Origin: an uncultured Spartobacteria bacterium
GTDB lineage: Bacteria; Verrucomicrobiota; Verrucomicrobiia; Chthoniobacterales; Terrimicrobiaceae
Assembly: GCA_937960895.1 (NCBI GenBank)
Contig: CALCJD010000019.1
Location: 1 to 13,989, forward strand
Reading direction: 5' to 3'
Length of the DNA: 13,989 nucleotides
The stretch's first letter is position 1. Every line of letters begins with the position of its first letter. Of the stretch, positions 7,251 to 13,788 are shown piece after piece. Below the pieces are notes generated by a model. The model worked only from the letters and a program-made list of their open reading frames with translations. It was not told the DNA's origin and did no database searches. Position numbers and translations under genes: made by a program.

Positions 7251-7393
7251 GGCGGCGGTGTGGGAATTAATTTGAATGTTTCCACTTCAGGAAGCAATAA
7301 AAGAATAACAAAAACAAACAAAGAAAAACACAGACCATCTGTCGGAGAACCTGCCCTCTTGCAGCAAACGGATCCCGTCGATACATAAAACGC
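7251..7393. promoter_or_regulatory. AT-rich divergent promoter region between the DeoR regulator and thiG
   Basis: This is the most AT-rich stretch in the window. About 7292-7330 is almost all A with few G or C on the plus strand (T-rich on the minus strand), as in UP elements or bent DNA. For the regulator, the minus strand offers a candidate -35 TTGCTT (7297-7292), 17-bp spacer and -10 CAAATT (7274-7269). For thiG, the plus strand offers TTGCAG (7359-7364), 17-bp spacer and TACATA (7382-7387). Hexamer matches are only about half of consensus. No TPP riboswitch core (CTGAGA, GATCTGGATAATACC-like) is present before thiG. Confidence 0.4.
7264..7278 (+). promoter_or_regulatory. candidate operator GAATTAATTTGAATG before the DeoR-family gene
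   Basis: The element lies 14 bp upstream of the regulator ATG and overlaps its candidate -10. GGAA at 7263-7266 and TTCC at 7280-7283 form outer inverted arms around it, and GAA/TTC steps recur nearby (7274-7288). It resembles the string before rhaB (6401-6412). The position would suit autorepression, but the symmetry is imperfect. Confidence 0.25.
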
Positions 7394-8182
7394 ATGACAG
7401 GTCCGTTAAAGATCGCCGGGCGGGAATTTTCGTCACGGCTTTTCCTCGGCACGGGAAAATTTTCCTCGCACGAAACGATGCGCGATGCGCTGGAGGCCAG
7501 CGGAGCGGAAATCGTGACGGTTGCGCTTCGCCGCGCCGACCTCAGCGGAAAAAAGGACCCGTTCGCGAACATCCTTGATTTCATCGATCCGCAAAAATAC
7601 CTCCTGCTGCCCAACACAAGCGGGGCGATGAACGCCGAGGAGGCCGTGCGTTTGGCCCGGCTGGCCGCGGCCGCCGGACTGCCGAAATGGGTGAAGCTCG
7701 AGATCCACCCGGACCCGCACTATCTTCTGCCGGACCCCATCGAAACCCTCAAGGCCGCGGAGGTCCTCGTCGGGGAAGGGTTCACCGTGCTGCCCTACAT
7801 CAACGCGGACCCCGTGCTGGCCAAGCGCCTGCAGGACGTCGGCACGGCCACGGTCATGCCCCTGGGGGCTCCCATCGGCAGCAATCGCGGACTCGAGACC
7901 CGCGCGCAGATCGAGATCATCATCAGACAGGCCACCGTACCCGTGGTGGTGGATGCCGGCATCGGCGCGCCCAGTCATGCCGCGGAAGCCATTGAACTCG
8001 GCGCCGACGCCGTGCTGGTCAATACGGCCATCGCCGCGGCGCGGGATCCCGTGCGCATGGCGCGGGCCTTCCGGCGCGCCGTGGAGGCGGCGCGGGAGGC
8101 CGTCGAGGCCGGCCTGCCCCGGCAGCTCGACCATGCCGAAGCCACCAGTCCGCTGGCCGCCTTTCTGGAAAAGTCGAAATAA
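7394..8182 (+). CDS. thiG: thiazole synthase ThiG
   Basis: ThiG makes the thiazole phosphate moiety of thiamine from 1-deoxy-D-xylulose 5-phosphate, dehydroglycine and ThiS thiocarboxylate in the cytoplasm. The 262 residues match the family length. The (beta/alpha)8 barrel shows FSSRLFLGTGKFSS (12-25), SGAEIVTVALRR (36-47), the Schiff-base lysine Lys101 in KWVKLEI with Glu103 beside it, GEGFTVLPYINADP (127-140), MPLGAPIGSNRG (155-166) and VVVDAGIGAPSHAAEAIELG with Asp187. The partners thiS and thiH or thiO are not adjacent, so they must be elsewhere. The ATG at 7394 is the first in frame, has no Shine-Dalgarno, and lies only 6 bases after a candidate -10, compatible with a leaderless transcript. 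mutS follows 69 bp later on the same strand; a functional link is not apparent. Confidence 0.96.
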   Translation: MTGPLKIAGREFSSRLFLGTGKFSSHETMRDALEASGAEIVTVALRRADLSGKKDPFANILDFIDPQKYLLLPNTSGAMNAEEAVRLARLAAAAGLPKWVKLEIHPDPHYLLPDPIETLKAAEVLVGEGFTVLPYINADPVLAKRLQDVGTATVMPLGAPIGSNRGLETRAQIEIIIRQATVPVVVDAGIGAPSHAAEAIELGADAVLVNTAIAAARDPVRMARAFRRAVEAAREAVEAGLPRQLDHAEATSPLAAFLEKSK

Positions 8183-8251
8183 GGCCCGCCGGGAACAGAT
8201 GACCGCACCGGTTTCCCCGTTTCGCCTCCGTCATTAGACCGTTCATTTTCC

Positions 8252-10750
8252 ATGGAAAACCAGACTCCCATGATGAAGCAGTACCTCGCCATGCGGCGGG
8301 AACTGCCGCCGAAGACCCTCCTGCTTTTCCGGCTCGGGGATTTTTACGAAATGTTTGGCGACGACGCCAAGGCGGCCGCACCCATCATCAACGTCGCGCT
8401 CACCAAGCGCGGGGAAATGCCGATGTGCGGGGTGCCCTACCATTCGGCGCGCGGCTACATCGAAAAGCTGGTCAACGCGGGCTGGCGCGTCGCCATCGGC
8501 GACCAGGTGGGCGAGGTGCAGGCGGGCAAGCTGGTGCGCCGCGAACTCAGCCAGATCCTCAGCGCCGGCACGCTGGACGACTTCGGGCTCGACGACCGCA
8601 AACCGAACTACCTGGCCGCCATCAATCCCCGCAACGGTTCGGTGGGGCTGGCCTTCTGCGAGTTGAGCACCGGGGAGTTCCGGCTCACCGAAATCGCCCC
8701 CGAGGCCCTCGTCGACGAACTGGCGCGCATCAGTCCGGCGGAAACCATCGCCCCGGAAAACGCCGACATCGGCGGCGTGGGCGGTCTCAATTTCCTGGAC
8801 GCCTACATTTTTGAGCCCGACCCCGCGGCGGAGATCCTGCGGGAACACTTCAAGGTCCATTCGCTCGACGGTTTCGGATGCCAGGACCTTCCCGCCGCCG
8901 TCGGCGCGGCCGGCGCGCTGCTGCACTATCTCACCCGACAGATGCGCCGCAATGCCACCCACCTGCGGCGCCTCCAGCCCTACCGCATCAGCGAGTTTCT
9001 CCTGCTTGACGCCTCCACACAGTCCCATCTCGAGCTGGTGCAGTCGCGCGGCGGACGCTCCATGACCCTGCTCGGCGCGCTCGACCGCACGGTCACCCCG
9101 ATGGGCGCCCGCCTGCTGCGGGAGTGGGTCCTGCATCCGCTCTGCGACGTGTCCGGCATCCTGGCCCGGCAGAATGCCATCGCCTGCCTGCTGGAGGATT
9201 CCCTGCTGCTGGACCGGCTCCGCAACCAGCTCGCGGAAATCCGCGACCTCGAGCGGGCGGTGTCCCGGCTCAACGGCACCTCCGGCAACGCCCGGGATCT
9301 CGCCGCCCTGGCCGCCTCGCTCGCGCTTGTGCCCGGGGTACGCGACTGCGTGGAAACGATCATCCGCGAACGCGCCCATCCCTCCCCGGGAAGCAACCGG
9401 CCCCCGCCGTCGTCCGAGTTGTTTGTTTCCCTGGTGTCGCGCCTCCACGCCCTTCCCGAGCTGGTGGACACCCTGGCCCGGGCCATTGTGGACGAACCGC
9501 CGGCGGTGGTCCGCGACGGCGACTTCATCCGGGAGGGATTCGATCCGGCGCTGGACGAACTCCGCGCCGCCTCCCGCGCGGGCAAGGACTGGATTGCCGC
9601 CCTGCAGGAAAAGGAAATCGAGCGCACGGGGATCAAGTCGCTCAAGGTGCGTTTCACCTCGGTCTTCGGCTACTTCATCGAGGTCACCAAGGCCAACCTC
9701 TCCCTGGTGCCGGACGACTACATCCGCAAGCAGACCACCGTCAACGGGGAGCGTTTCATCACGCCGGAACTCAAGGAGATCGAAGGGAAGATTCTCGGTG
9801 CCGACGAACGCGCCCGGGCCCGCGAAATCGAGCTCTTCCAGGAACTCCGTTCCCGTGCACTCGCCGAACTTCCGTCCATCCAGGAAACCGCCGCCGCCCT
9901 GGCCGCCCTCGACACCCTCGCCGCGCTGGCGGAGACCGCCCGGCAAAACCACTACTGCCGTCCGGTCATCGACGATTCCGGCATTCTCGAAATCCGCGAC
10001 GGACGCCACCCCGTGCTCGACCAGCAGGCCGCCGCGGAGCGCTTTGTGCCCAACGACACCAGCCTCGACGCGGATGGCAAAAGATTCGCCATCATCACCG
10101 GACCCAACATGGCCGGCAAATCAACCTACATCCGGCAGGTCGCGCTCCTCACCCTGCTCGCGCAGATGGGCAGCTACGTCCCCGCCGCCAGCGCGCACAT
10201 CGGCATCGCCGACCGCATCTTCACCCGCGTCGGCGCCAGCGACGATCTTTCGAAAGGACAGTCCACCTTCATGGTGGAGATGAACGAGACGGCCAACATT
10301 CTCAACAACGCCACCGCGCGGAGCCTGGTCATTCTCGACGAGATCGGCCGCGGCACCTCGACCTTCGACGGACTGAGCATCGCGTGGAGCGTGGCGGAAT
10401 TTCTCCACGACGAAATCGGCTGCCGCACGCTCTTCGCCACGCACTACCACGAGATCACCGACCTCGAGCGCACCAAGTCCGGCATCACCAACCTGAACGT
10501 GGCGGTGCGTGAGTGGAACGATCAGGTGATTTTCCTCCGGAAGATTCTGCCGGGCCGCGCCGACCAATCCTACGGCATCCAGGTCGCCCGCCTGGCCGGA
10601 CTGCCCGACAGCGTGCTGCACCGCGCCAAGGAAATTCTCAACAATCTCGAAAAGGCCGAACTCAACGCCGACGGCGAACCCGTCATCGCCCGCAGCCGCA
10701 AAAAGAAGGCCGCCATCCGCGAGGGACTCGGACAACTGGAGTTGTTGTAG
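8252..10750 (+). CDS. mutS: DNA mismatch repair protein MutS
   Basis: MutS binds mismatches and small loops as an ATPase dimer and recruits MutL. The 832 residues are full length. Near the N-terminus, TPMMKQYL leads to LLFRLGDFYEMFGDDA, whose Phe31 and Glu33 form the Phe-x-Glu mismatch-reading motif. CGVPYHSARGYIEKLV follows. Connector, lever and clamp regions fill the middle. The ATPase carries Walker A GPNMAGKST (617-625, Lys623), Walker B LVILDEIGRGTSTFDG (Asp696-Glu697) and the ATHYHE stretch. The protein ends GLGQLELL, which resembles the beta-clamp-binding pentamer QLxLF found at or near MutS C-termini. The E. coli tetramerisation tail seems reduced or absent. The ATG at 8252 is chosen because homology starts within a few residues; no Shine-Dalgarno precedes it. 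It converges on dxr with 44 bp between. Confidence 0.97.
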   Translation: MENQTPMMKQYLAMRRELPPKTLLLFRLGDFYEMFGDDAKAAAPIINVALTKRGEMPMCGVPYHSARGYIEKLVNAGWRVAIGDQVGEVQAGKLVRRELSQILSAGTLDDFGLDDRKPNYLAAINPRNGSVGLAFCELSTGEFRLTEIAPEALVDELARISPAETIAPENADIGGVGGLNFLDAYIFEPDPAAEILREHFKVHSLDGFGCQDLPAAVGAAGALLHYLTRQMRRNATHLRRLQPYRISEFLLLDASTQSHLELVQSRGGRSMTLLGALDRTVTPMGARLLREWVLHPLCDVSGILARQNAIACLLEDSLLLDRLRNQLAEIRDLERAVSRLNGTSGNARDLAALAASLALVPGVRDCVETIIRERAHPSPGSNRPPPSSELFVSLVSRLHALPELVDTLARAIVDEPPAVVRDGDFIREGFDPALDELRAASRAGKDWIAALQEKEIERTGIKSLKVRFTSVFGYFIEVTKANLSLVPDDYIRKQTTVNGERFITPELKEIEGKILGADERARAREIELFQELRSRALAELPSIQETAAALAALDTLAALAETARQNHYCRPVIDDSGILEIRDGRHPVLDQQAAAERFVPNDTSLDADGKRFAIITGPNMAGKSTYIRQVALLTLLAQMGSYVPAASAHIGIADRIFTRVGASDDLSKGQSTFMVEMNETANILNNATARSLVILDEIGRGTSTFDGLSIAWSVAEFLHDEIGCRTLFATHYHEITDLERTKSGITNLNVAVREWNDQVIFLRKILPGRADQSYGIQVARLAGLPDSVLHRAKEILNNLEKAELNADGEPVIARSRKKKAAIREGLGQLELL

Positions 10751-10794
10751 GGCGGACGGGATCCCGGCTTGGGGGCGGCAGCCCGCGCCGTCCC
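10751..10794. terminator. GC-rich hairpin-forming sequence between convergent mutS and dxr
   Basis: The 44-bp gap contains outer arms GGACGG (10754-10759) and CCGTCC (10788-10793), the 10-bp palindrome CGGGATCCCG and an inner GGGC-GGCA-GCCC hairpin (10773-10784). These could form a folded 3' end for both transcripts. No T run follows on either strand, so it is not a classical intrinsic terminator. Confidence 0.3.
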
Positions 10795-11919
10795 CTATCC
10801 CGCCATGCTCCGGCGTCCGGATTCCCGGATGCTCCGCTCCGCCAGATCGCGGGCGATCCGGTCGGTTTCGATCAGTTCCTCCAGTCCCGGATGGGCCAGA
10901 AACGGACATTCGTCCATCACGCGGGCCACGGTTTCCCAGATGTGCGGGAAGGGAATGCGTTCCTCGAGAAAGGCCTGCACGGCCACCTCGTTGGCGGCGT
11001 TGAGCACCGCGGGCAGCGTGCCGCCCGTTTCGCCGGCGCGGCGCGCCAGGTCGAGGGCCGGAAAATCCTCCGTGCGGGGCGCCTCAAACTCCAGGCGTCC
11101 GAGCGCGGCAAAATCGAGCGGACGCAGGGAGTTGGCGGTGCGCTCGGGCCAGGTGACGGCGTACTGGATGGGAAAACACATGTCCGAATGACTCAGCTGC
11201 GCGAGCACCGAGCCGTCCACGAATTCCACCATCGAATGCACGATGCTCTGCGGGTGGATCACCACGTCGACGCGCTCCATCGGCACATCAAACAGCCAGC
11301 GGGCCTCAATCATTTCCAGCCCCTTGTTGAAAAGTGTCGCCGAATCGATGGTGATCTTGCGTCCCATCGACCACGTCGGGTGCCGGAGGGCCATGCCGGG
11401 CGTCACGCCGGCCAGGTCCCCGCGCGGCGTCCTGCGAAACGGACCGCCCGAGCAGGTCAGGATGAGCCGGCGTACGCCGGCGGGATCGCGTCCGTCCAGA
11501 CACTGGAAAATGGCGTTGTGCTCGCTGTCCACGGGCAGCACGTTCACCCCCTTGCGGGCGGCGGCTTCCATGACGATTTCGCCGGCCATGACCAGGATCT
11601 CCTTGCTGGCGACGGCGATGTCCTTGCCCGCCTCGATGGCGGCGAGGGCCGGGGCCAGTCCGCCCGTGCCCACGATGGCAATGAGCACGAGATCGGCCTC
11701 GGGCAGGGTGGCGAGTTCGATGAGACGGGCGGCGCCGTCCGGGCCGGACGACAGCGCGGTGCGCGCCTCCGGAAACTCCGCCGCCGCCTCGGCGAGCCCC
11801 CGCTCATTGGCATGGGCGGACATTCCCACCAGCCGCATGCGCTCCGGGATGTCGCGGGCCACCTTGCGCGCACTCTGACCGATGGAGCCGGTGGCTCCCA
11901 GCACGACCACGTTTTTCAT
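10795..11919 (-). CDS. dxr: 1-deoxy-D-xylulose 5-phosphate reductoisomerase
   Basis: Dxr (IspC) is the NADPH-dependent enzyme forming 2-C-methyl-D-erythritol 4-phosphate, the committed step of the MEP isoprenoid pathway and the fosmidomycin target. The 374 residues begin MKNVVVLGATGSIGQSA with the NADPH-binding Rossmann motif (7-14). Metal ligands are Asp131 and Glu133 in PVDSEHNAIFQC and Glu202 in NKGLEMIEA. Also seen are VASKEILVMAGE (103-114; many homologues have Asn where Ser105 is), SGGPFR (157-162) and HPQSIVHSMVEFVDGS (222-237). The ATG overlaps the cdsA stop as ATGA, and GGAG lies 5-8 bases upstream, the only clear Shine-Dalgarno in the window. The cdsA-dxr order is common in bacteria. 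Here rseP and bamA do not follow: the gene ends facing mutS. It shares its substrate, DXP, with nearby ThiG. Confidence 0.97.
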   Translation of the reverse strand: MKNVVVLGATGSIGQSARKVARDIPERMRLVGMSAHANERGLAEAAAEFPEARTALSSGPDGAARLIELATLPEADLVLIAIVGTGGLAPALAAIEAGKDIAVASKEILVMAGEIVMEAAARKGVNVLPVDSEHNAIFQCLDGRDPAGVRRLILTCSGGPFRRTPRGDLAGVTPGMALRHPTWSMGRKITIDSATLFNKGLEMIEARWLFDVPMERVDVVIHPQSIVHSMVEFVDGSVLAQLSHSDMCFPIQYAVTWPERTANSLRPLDFAALGRLEFEAPRTEDFPALDLARRAGETGGTLPAVLNAANEVAVQAFLEERIPFPHIWETVARVMDECPFLAHPGLEELIETDRIARDLAERSIRESGRRSMAG

Positions 11920-12797
11920 GACACTCCGACCACGATGTTGAGGTAAAAGTACATCACCGGCGCGGTGAAGAGCAGGCTGTCGATGAGGTCGAGCGTGCCG
12001 CCGATGCCCGGCAGGATGTGGCTGGAATCCTTGGCGTGCGCGCTGCGTTTGATGATCGACTCCGCCAGATCGCCCACCACCGCGATGAAGCCCAGGAGGA
12101 GGGACAGAATCAACACATCGTCAAACCGCAGGGCCGGCAGGCGGCCCGGCATGAAGGAATAGAGCCACATGCCGCCGAGGAGGGAGGACACCAGGGCGCC
12201 GGCAAAACCCTCCCAGGTTTTTTTCGGACTGATGTGCGGAACGAACGGATGCTTCCCGAAGAGGCTCCCGAAGACATAGGCCCCCATGTCGCTGAACTTC
12301 GTCACCAGGATGAGGAATATGACATAATACTGCCCGGTGGGTCCGCCGTCCGCGGCGCGCGGGGTCAGGTAGATGATCTTGGTGATGAAGTTGAAGAGCC
12401 ACGGGATGTAGAGCAGGCCGAACACCGTGTAGGCGATGGCCTCGAGCGGCTCGCGGAGGGCGGCCCCCCGGAACATCTGCCGGATGAAGATCGTGAACAG
12501 GAACAACACCAGGATCCCCATTTCGAGATCGAGGGAATGTTCCCCGCCCTGACTGCGCAGGAAGAGGAAGCTCGCGGTCAGGTAGACGGTGGCGCAGATC
12601 ATGCCGGTGAGGGTGAACACCGGGGCGCCCTGCTCCTTCACCATGTGGAAATACTCGTAGAGGGCCACCAGGGCCATGAAGAGGATCAGGAAAAAGAACC
12701 CGATGTCCGAGCCGATCACGATGGAGGACACAATGAGGGTCCACAAAACCAGCGTACTGCTCAGACGACGAAAGAATGTGGCGCGTTCAGGACTCAC
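11916..12797 (-). CDS. cdsA: phosphatidate cytidylyltransferase (CDP-diglyceride synthase)
   Basis: CdsA is an integral membrane enzyme making CDP-diacylglycerol from phosphatidic acid and CTP, the branch point of phospholipid synthesis. The 293 residues carry about seven or eight hydrophobic segments (for example 14-50, 61-80, 92-105, 120-143, 157-178, 197-215, 227-243, 274-291). The C-terminal signature is recognisable: TKFSDMGAYVFGSLFGKHPF (166-185), PHISPKKTWEGFAG (187-200), then SIIKRSAHAKDSSHILPGIGG and LDLIDSLLF. It departs from the classical KDxxxxxPGHGGxxDRxD pattern: His is replaced by Ile and Arg by Leu-Ile. The start is GTG at 12795-12797; an in-frame TGA lies a few codons upstream with no ATG or Shine-Dalgarno. 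It is translationally coupled to dxr. The usual upstream neighbour uppS is absent; a divergent CDF gene is there instead. Confidence 0.95.
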   Translation of the reverse strand: MSPERATFFRRLSSTLVLWTLIVSSIVIGSDIGFFFLILFMALVALYEYFHMVKEQGAPVFTLTGMICATVYLTASFLFLRSQGGEHSLDLEMGILVLFLFTIFIRQMFRGAALREPLEAIAYTVFGLLYIPWLFNFITKIIYLTPRAADGGPTGQYYVIFLILVTKFSDMGAYVFGSLFGKHPFVPHISPKKTWEGFAGALVSSLLGGMWLYSFMPGRLPALRFDDVLILSLLLGFIAVVGDLAESIIKRSAHAKDSSHILPGIGGTLDLIDSLLFTAPVMYFYLNIVVGVS

Positions 12798-12862
12798 GGA
12801 CTCGCGCAGAAAAGCAGATCAAGGCGATTGACACAACGCGCGTTTCACGGCCCATTGGCGGG
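12798..12862. promoter_or_regulatory. 65-bp divergent promoter region between cdsA and the CDF transporter
   Basis: A perfect -35 hexamer TTGACA lies at 12828-12833 on the plus strand. A 17-bp spacer would put the -10 at 12851-12856, where the bases are CCCATT, a poor match. Transcription would then start at about the ATG at 12863, leaving little or no leader. On the minus strand no convincing cdsA promoter was seen. No metal-regulator palindrome was recognised. Confidence 0.35.
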
Positions 12863-13753
12863 ATGGGGCACGACCATGATCACGCGCCACCGGATTTCGG
12901 GCGGGCGTTTCTCATCGGCATCCTGCTGAATGCGGGGTTCATCCTTCTCGAGGTCGTCTTCGGGGTGCTGTCCAACTCCCTTGCCCTGCTGGCCGACGCG
13001 GGCCACAATATTTCCGACGTTTTGGGGCTCCTGCTGGCGTGGGTGGCCACCCTGCTGGCCCGGCGGGCCGCCAGTTCCCGGCGCACCTACGGATGGAAGC
13101 GGGCCACCGTGCTGGCGGCGCTCTTCAATGCCCTGCTCCTGCTGGTGGGCGTGGGGGCCATCGTCTGGGAGGCCGTCGGGCGCTTCCGCGATCCCGCCCA
13201 CATCGAGGGCGGCACGGTGATCTGGGTGGCCGGCCTGGGCATCCTGGTCAACGGCGCCACCGCCCTGCTCTTCATGTCCGGCCGCAAGACGGATCTCAAC
13301 GTCCGCGGCGCCTTCCTGCACATGGCGGCCGACGCCGGGGTTTCCCTGGGGGTCATGGTGTCCGGCGTGGTGATTTTTTTCACCAACTGGACCTGGCTGG
13401 ATCCGGTGGTGAGCCTGCTGGTGGCCTTTTTCATCCTGGTGAGCACCTGGGAGCTTTTCACCGATTCGCTCAACCTCTCGATGGACGCCGTTCCGGAACA
13501 CATCGACCCCGCCGCGGTGCGCGCCTATCTCGCCGGCCTGCCCGAGGTCGAGGAGGTCCACCATCTCCACATCTGGCCCCTCAGCACCACCGAGGTCGCC
13601 CTCACGGCCCACCTGGTGAAAAGGGACCCCGCCATCGACGACGCCCTGCTGGCCCGCATCCGGGAGGACCTCCGGCACCGTTTCTCCATCGCCCATCCGA
13701 CCATCCAGTTTGAGGCGTCGCGGGAAACCTGCCGGGACGAGCCGGGACATTGA
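12863..13753 (+). CDS. cation diffusion facilitator family transporter (Zn2+/Cd2+ efflux type)
   Basis: This inner-membrane proton antiporter probably exports Zn2+ and similar divalent metals. The 296 residues start MGHDHDH, a His/Asp metal-binding tail typical of CzcD/ZitB-type CDFs. Six transmembrane segments are expected (about 14-35, 39-66, 81-104, 117-138, 152-173, 179-199). The transport site residues are visible: His48 and Asp52 in ADAGHNISD of TM2, and His153 and Asp157 in HMAADAGVS of TM5, the HD-HD arrangement associated with zinc. The cytoplasmic C-terminal domain (from about 205) includes EVEEVHHLHIWPLSTTEVALTAH. A frame open from 12776 would overlap cdsA; the ATG at 12863 gives the normal N-terminus. 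Metal specificity is inferred from the site. It diverges from cdsA and converges on the globin gene. Confidence 0.94.
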   Translation: MGHDHDHAPPDFGRAFLIGILLNAGFILLEVVFGVLSNSLALLADAGHNISDVLGLLLAWVATLLARRAASSRRTYGWKRATVLAALFNALLLLVGVGAIVWEAVGRFRDPAHIEGGTVIWVAGLGILVNGATALLFMSGRKTDLNVRGAFLHMAADAGVSLGVMVSGVVIFFTNWTWLDPVVSLLVAFFILVSTWELFTDSLNLSMDAVPEHIDPAAVRAYLAGLPEVEEVHHLHIWPLSTTEVALTAHLVKRDPAIDDALLARIREDLRHRFSIAHPTIQFEASRETCRDEPGH

Positions 13754-13788
13754 GGGGGGGACTCCGGCGCCGGACATCCGCCCCCACC
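13754..13788. terminator. palindromic GC hairpin between convergent CDF and globin genes
   Basis: The 35-bp gap holds the perfect 12-bp palindrome TCCGGCGCCGGA (13763-13774), flanked by a G run (13754-13760) and a C run (13781-13785) that can also pair. It could fold at the 3' ends of both transcripts. There is no T run, so function as an intrinsic terminator is uncertain. Confidence 0.35.

Noticed and set aside
4149..7388. A plus-strand open frame of 1079 codons running antisense through the aldolase, kinase and DeoR-type genes
   Set aside because: The minus-strand genes in the same interval are clear homologues of known families. The long antisense frame follows from GC-rich codon use; its translation is rich in Gly, Arg, His and Ala with no recognisable domain.
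7321..7393. GAACCTG upstream of thiG as part of a TPP riboswitch
   Set aside because: The other conserved blocks (CTGAGA and the GATCTGG..AATACCAGCG..GGGA core) are missing and spacing does not fit.
8243..10009. A minus-strand open frame of 588 codons opposite mutS
   Set aside because: It is entirely antisense to conserved MutS coding sequence and has low-complexity GC-driven composition without motifs.
12776..12862. Upstream start for the CDF transporter adding 29 residues
   Set aside because: It would overlap the cdsA start and adds a polar stretch not expected in the family. MGHDHDH at 12863 is the normal CDF N-terminus.
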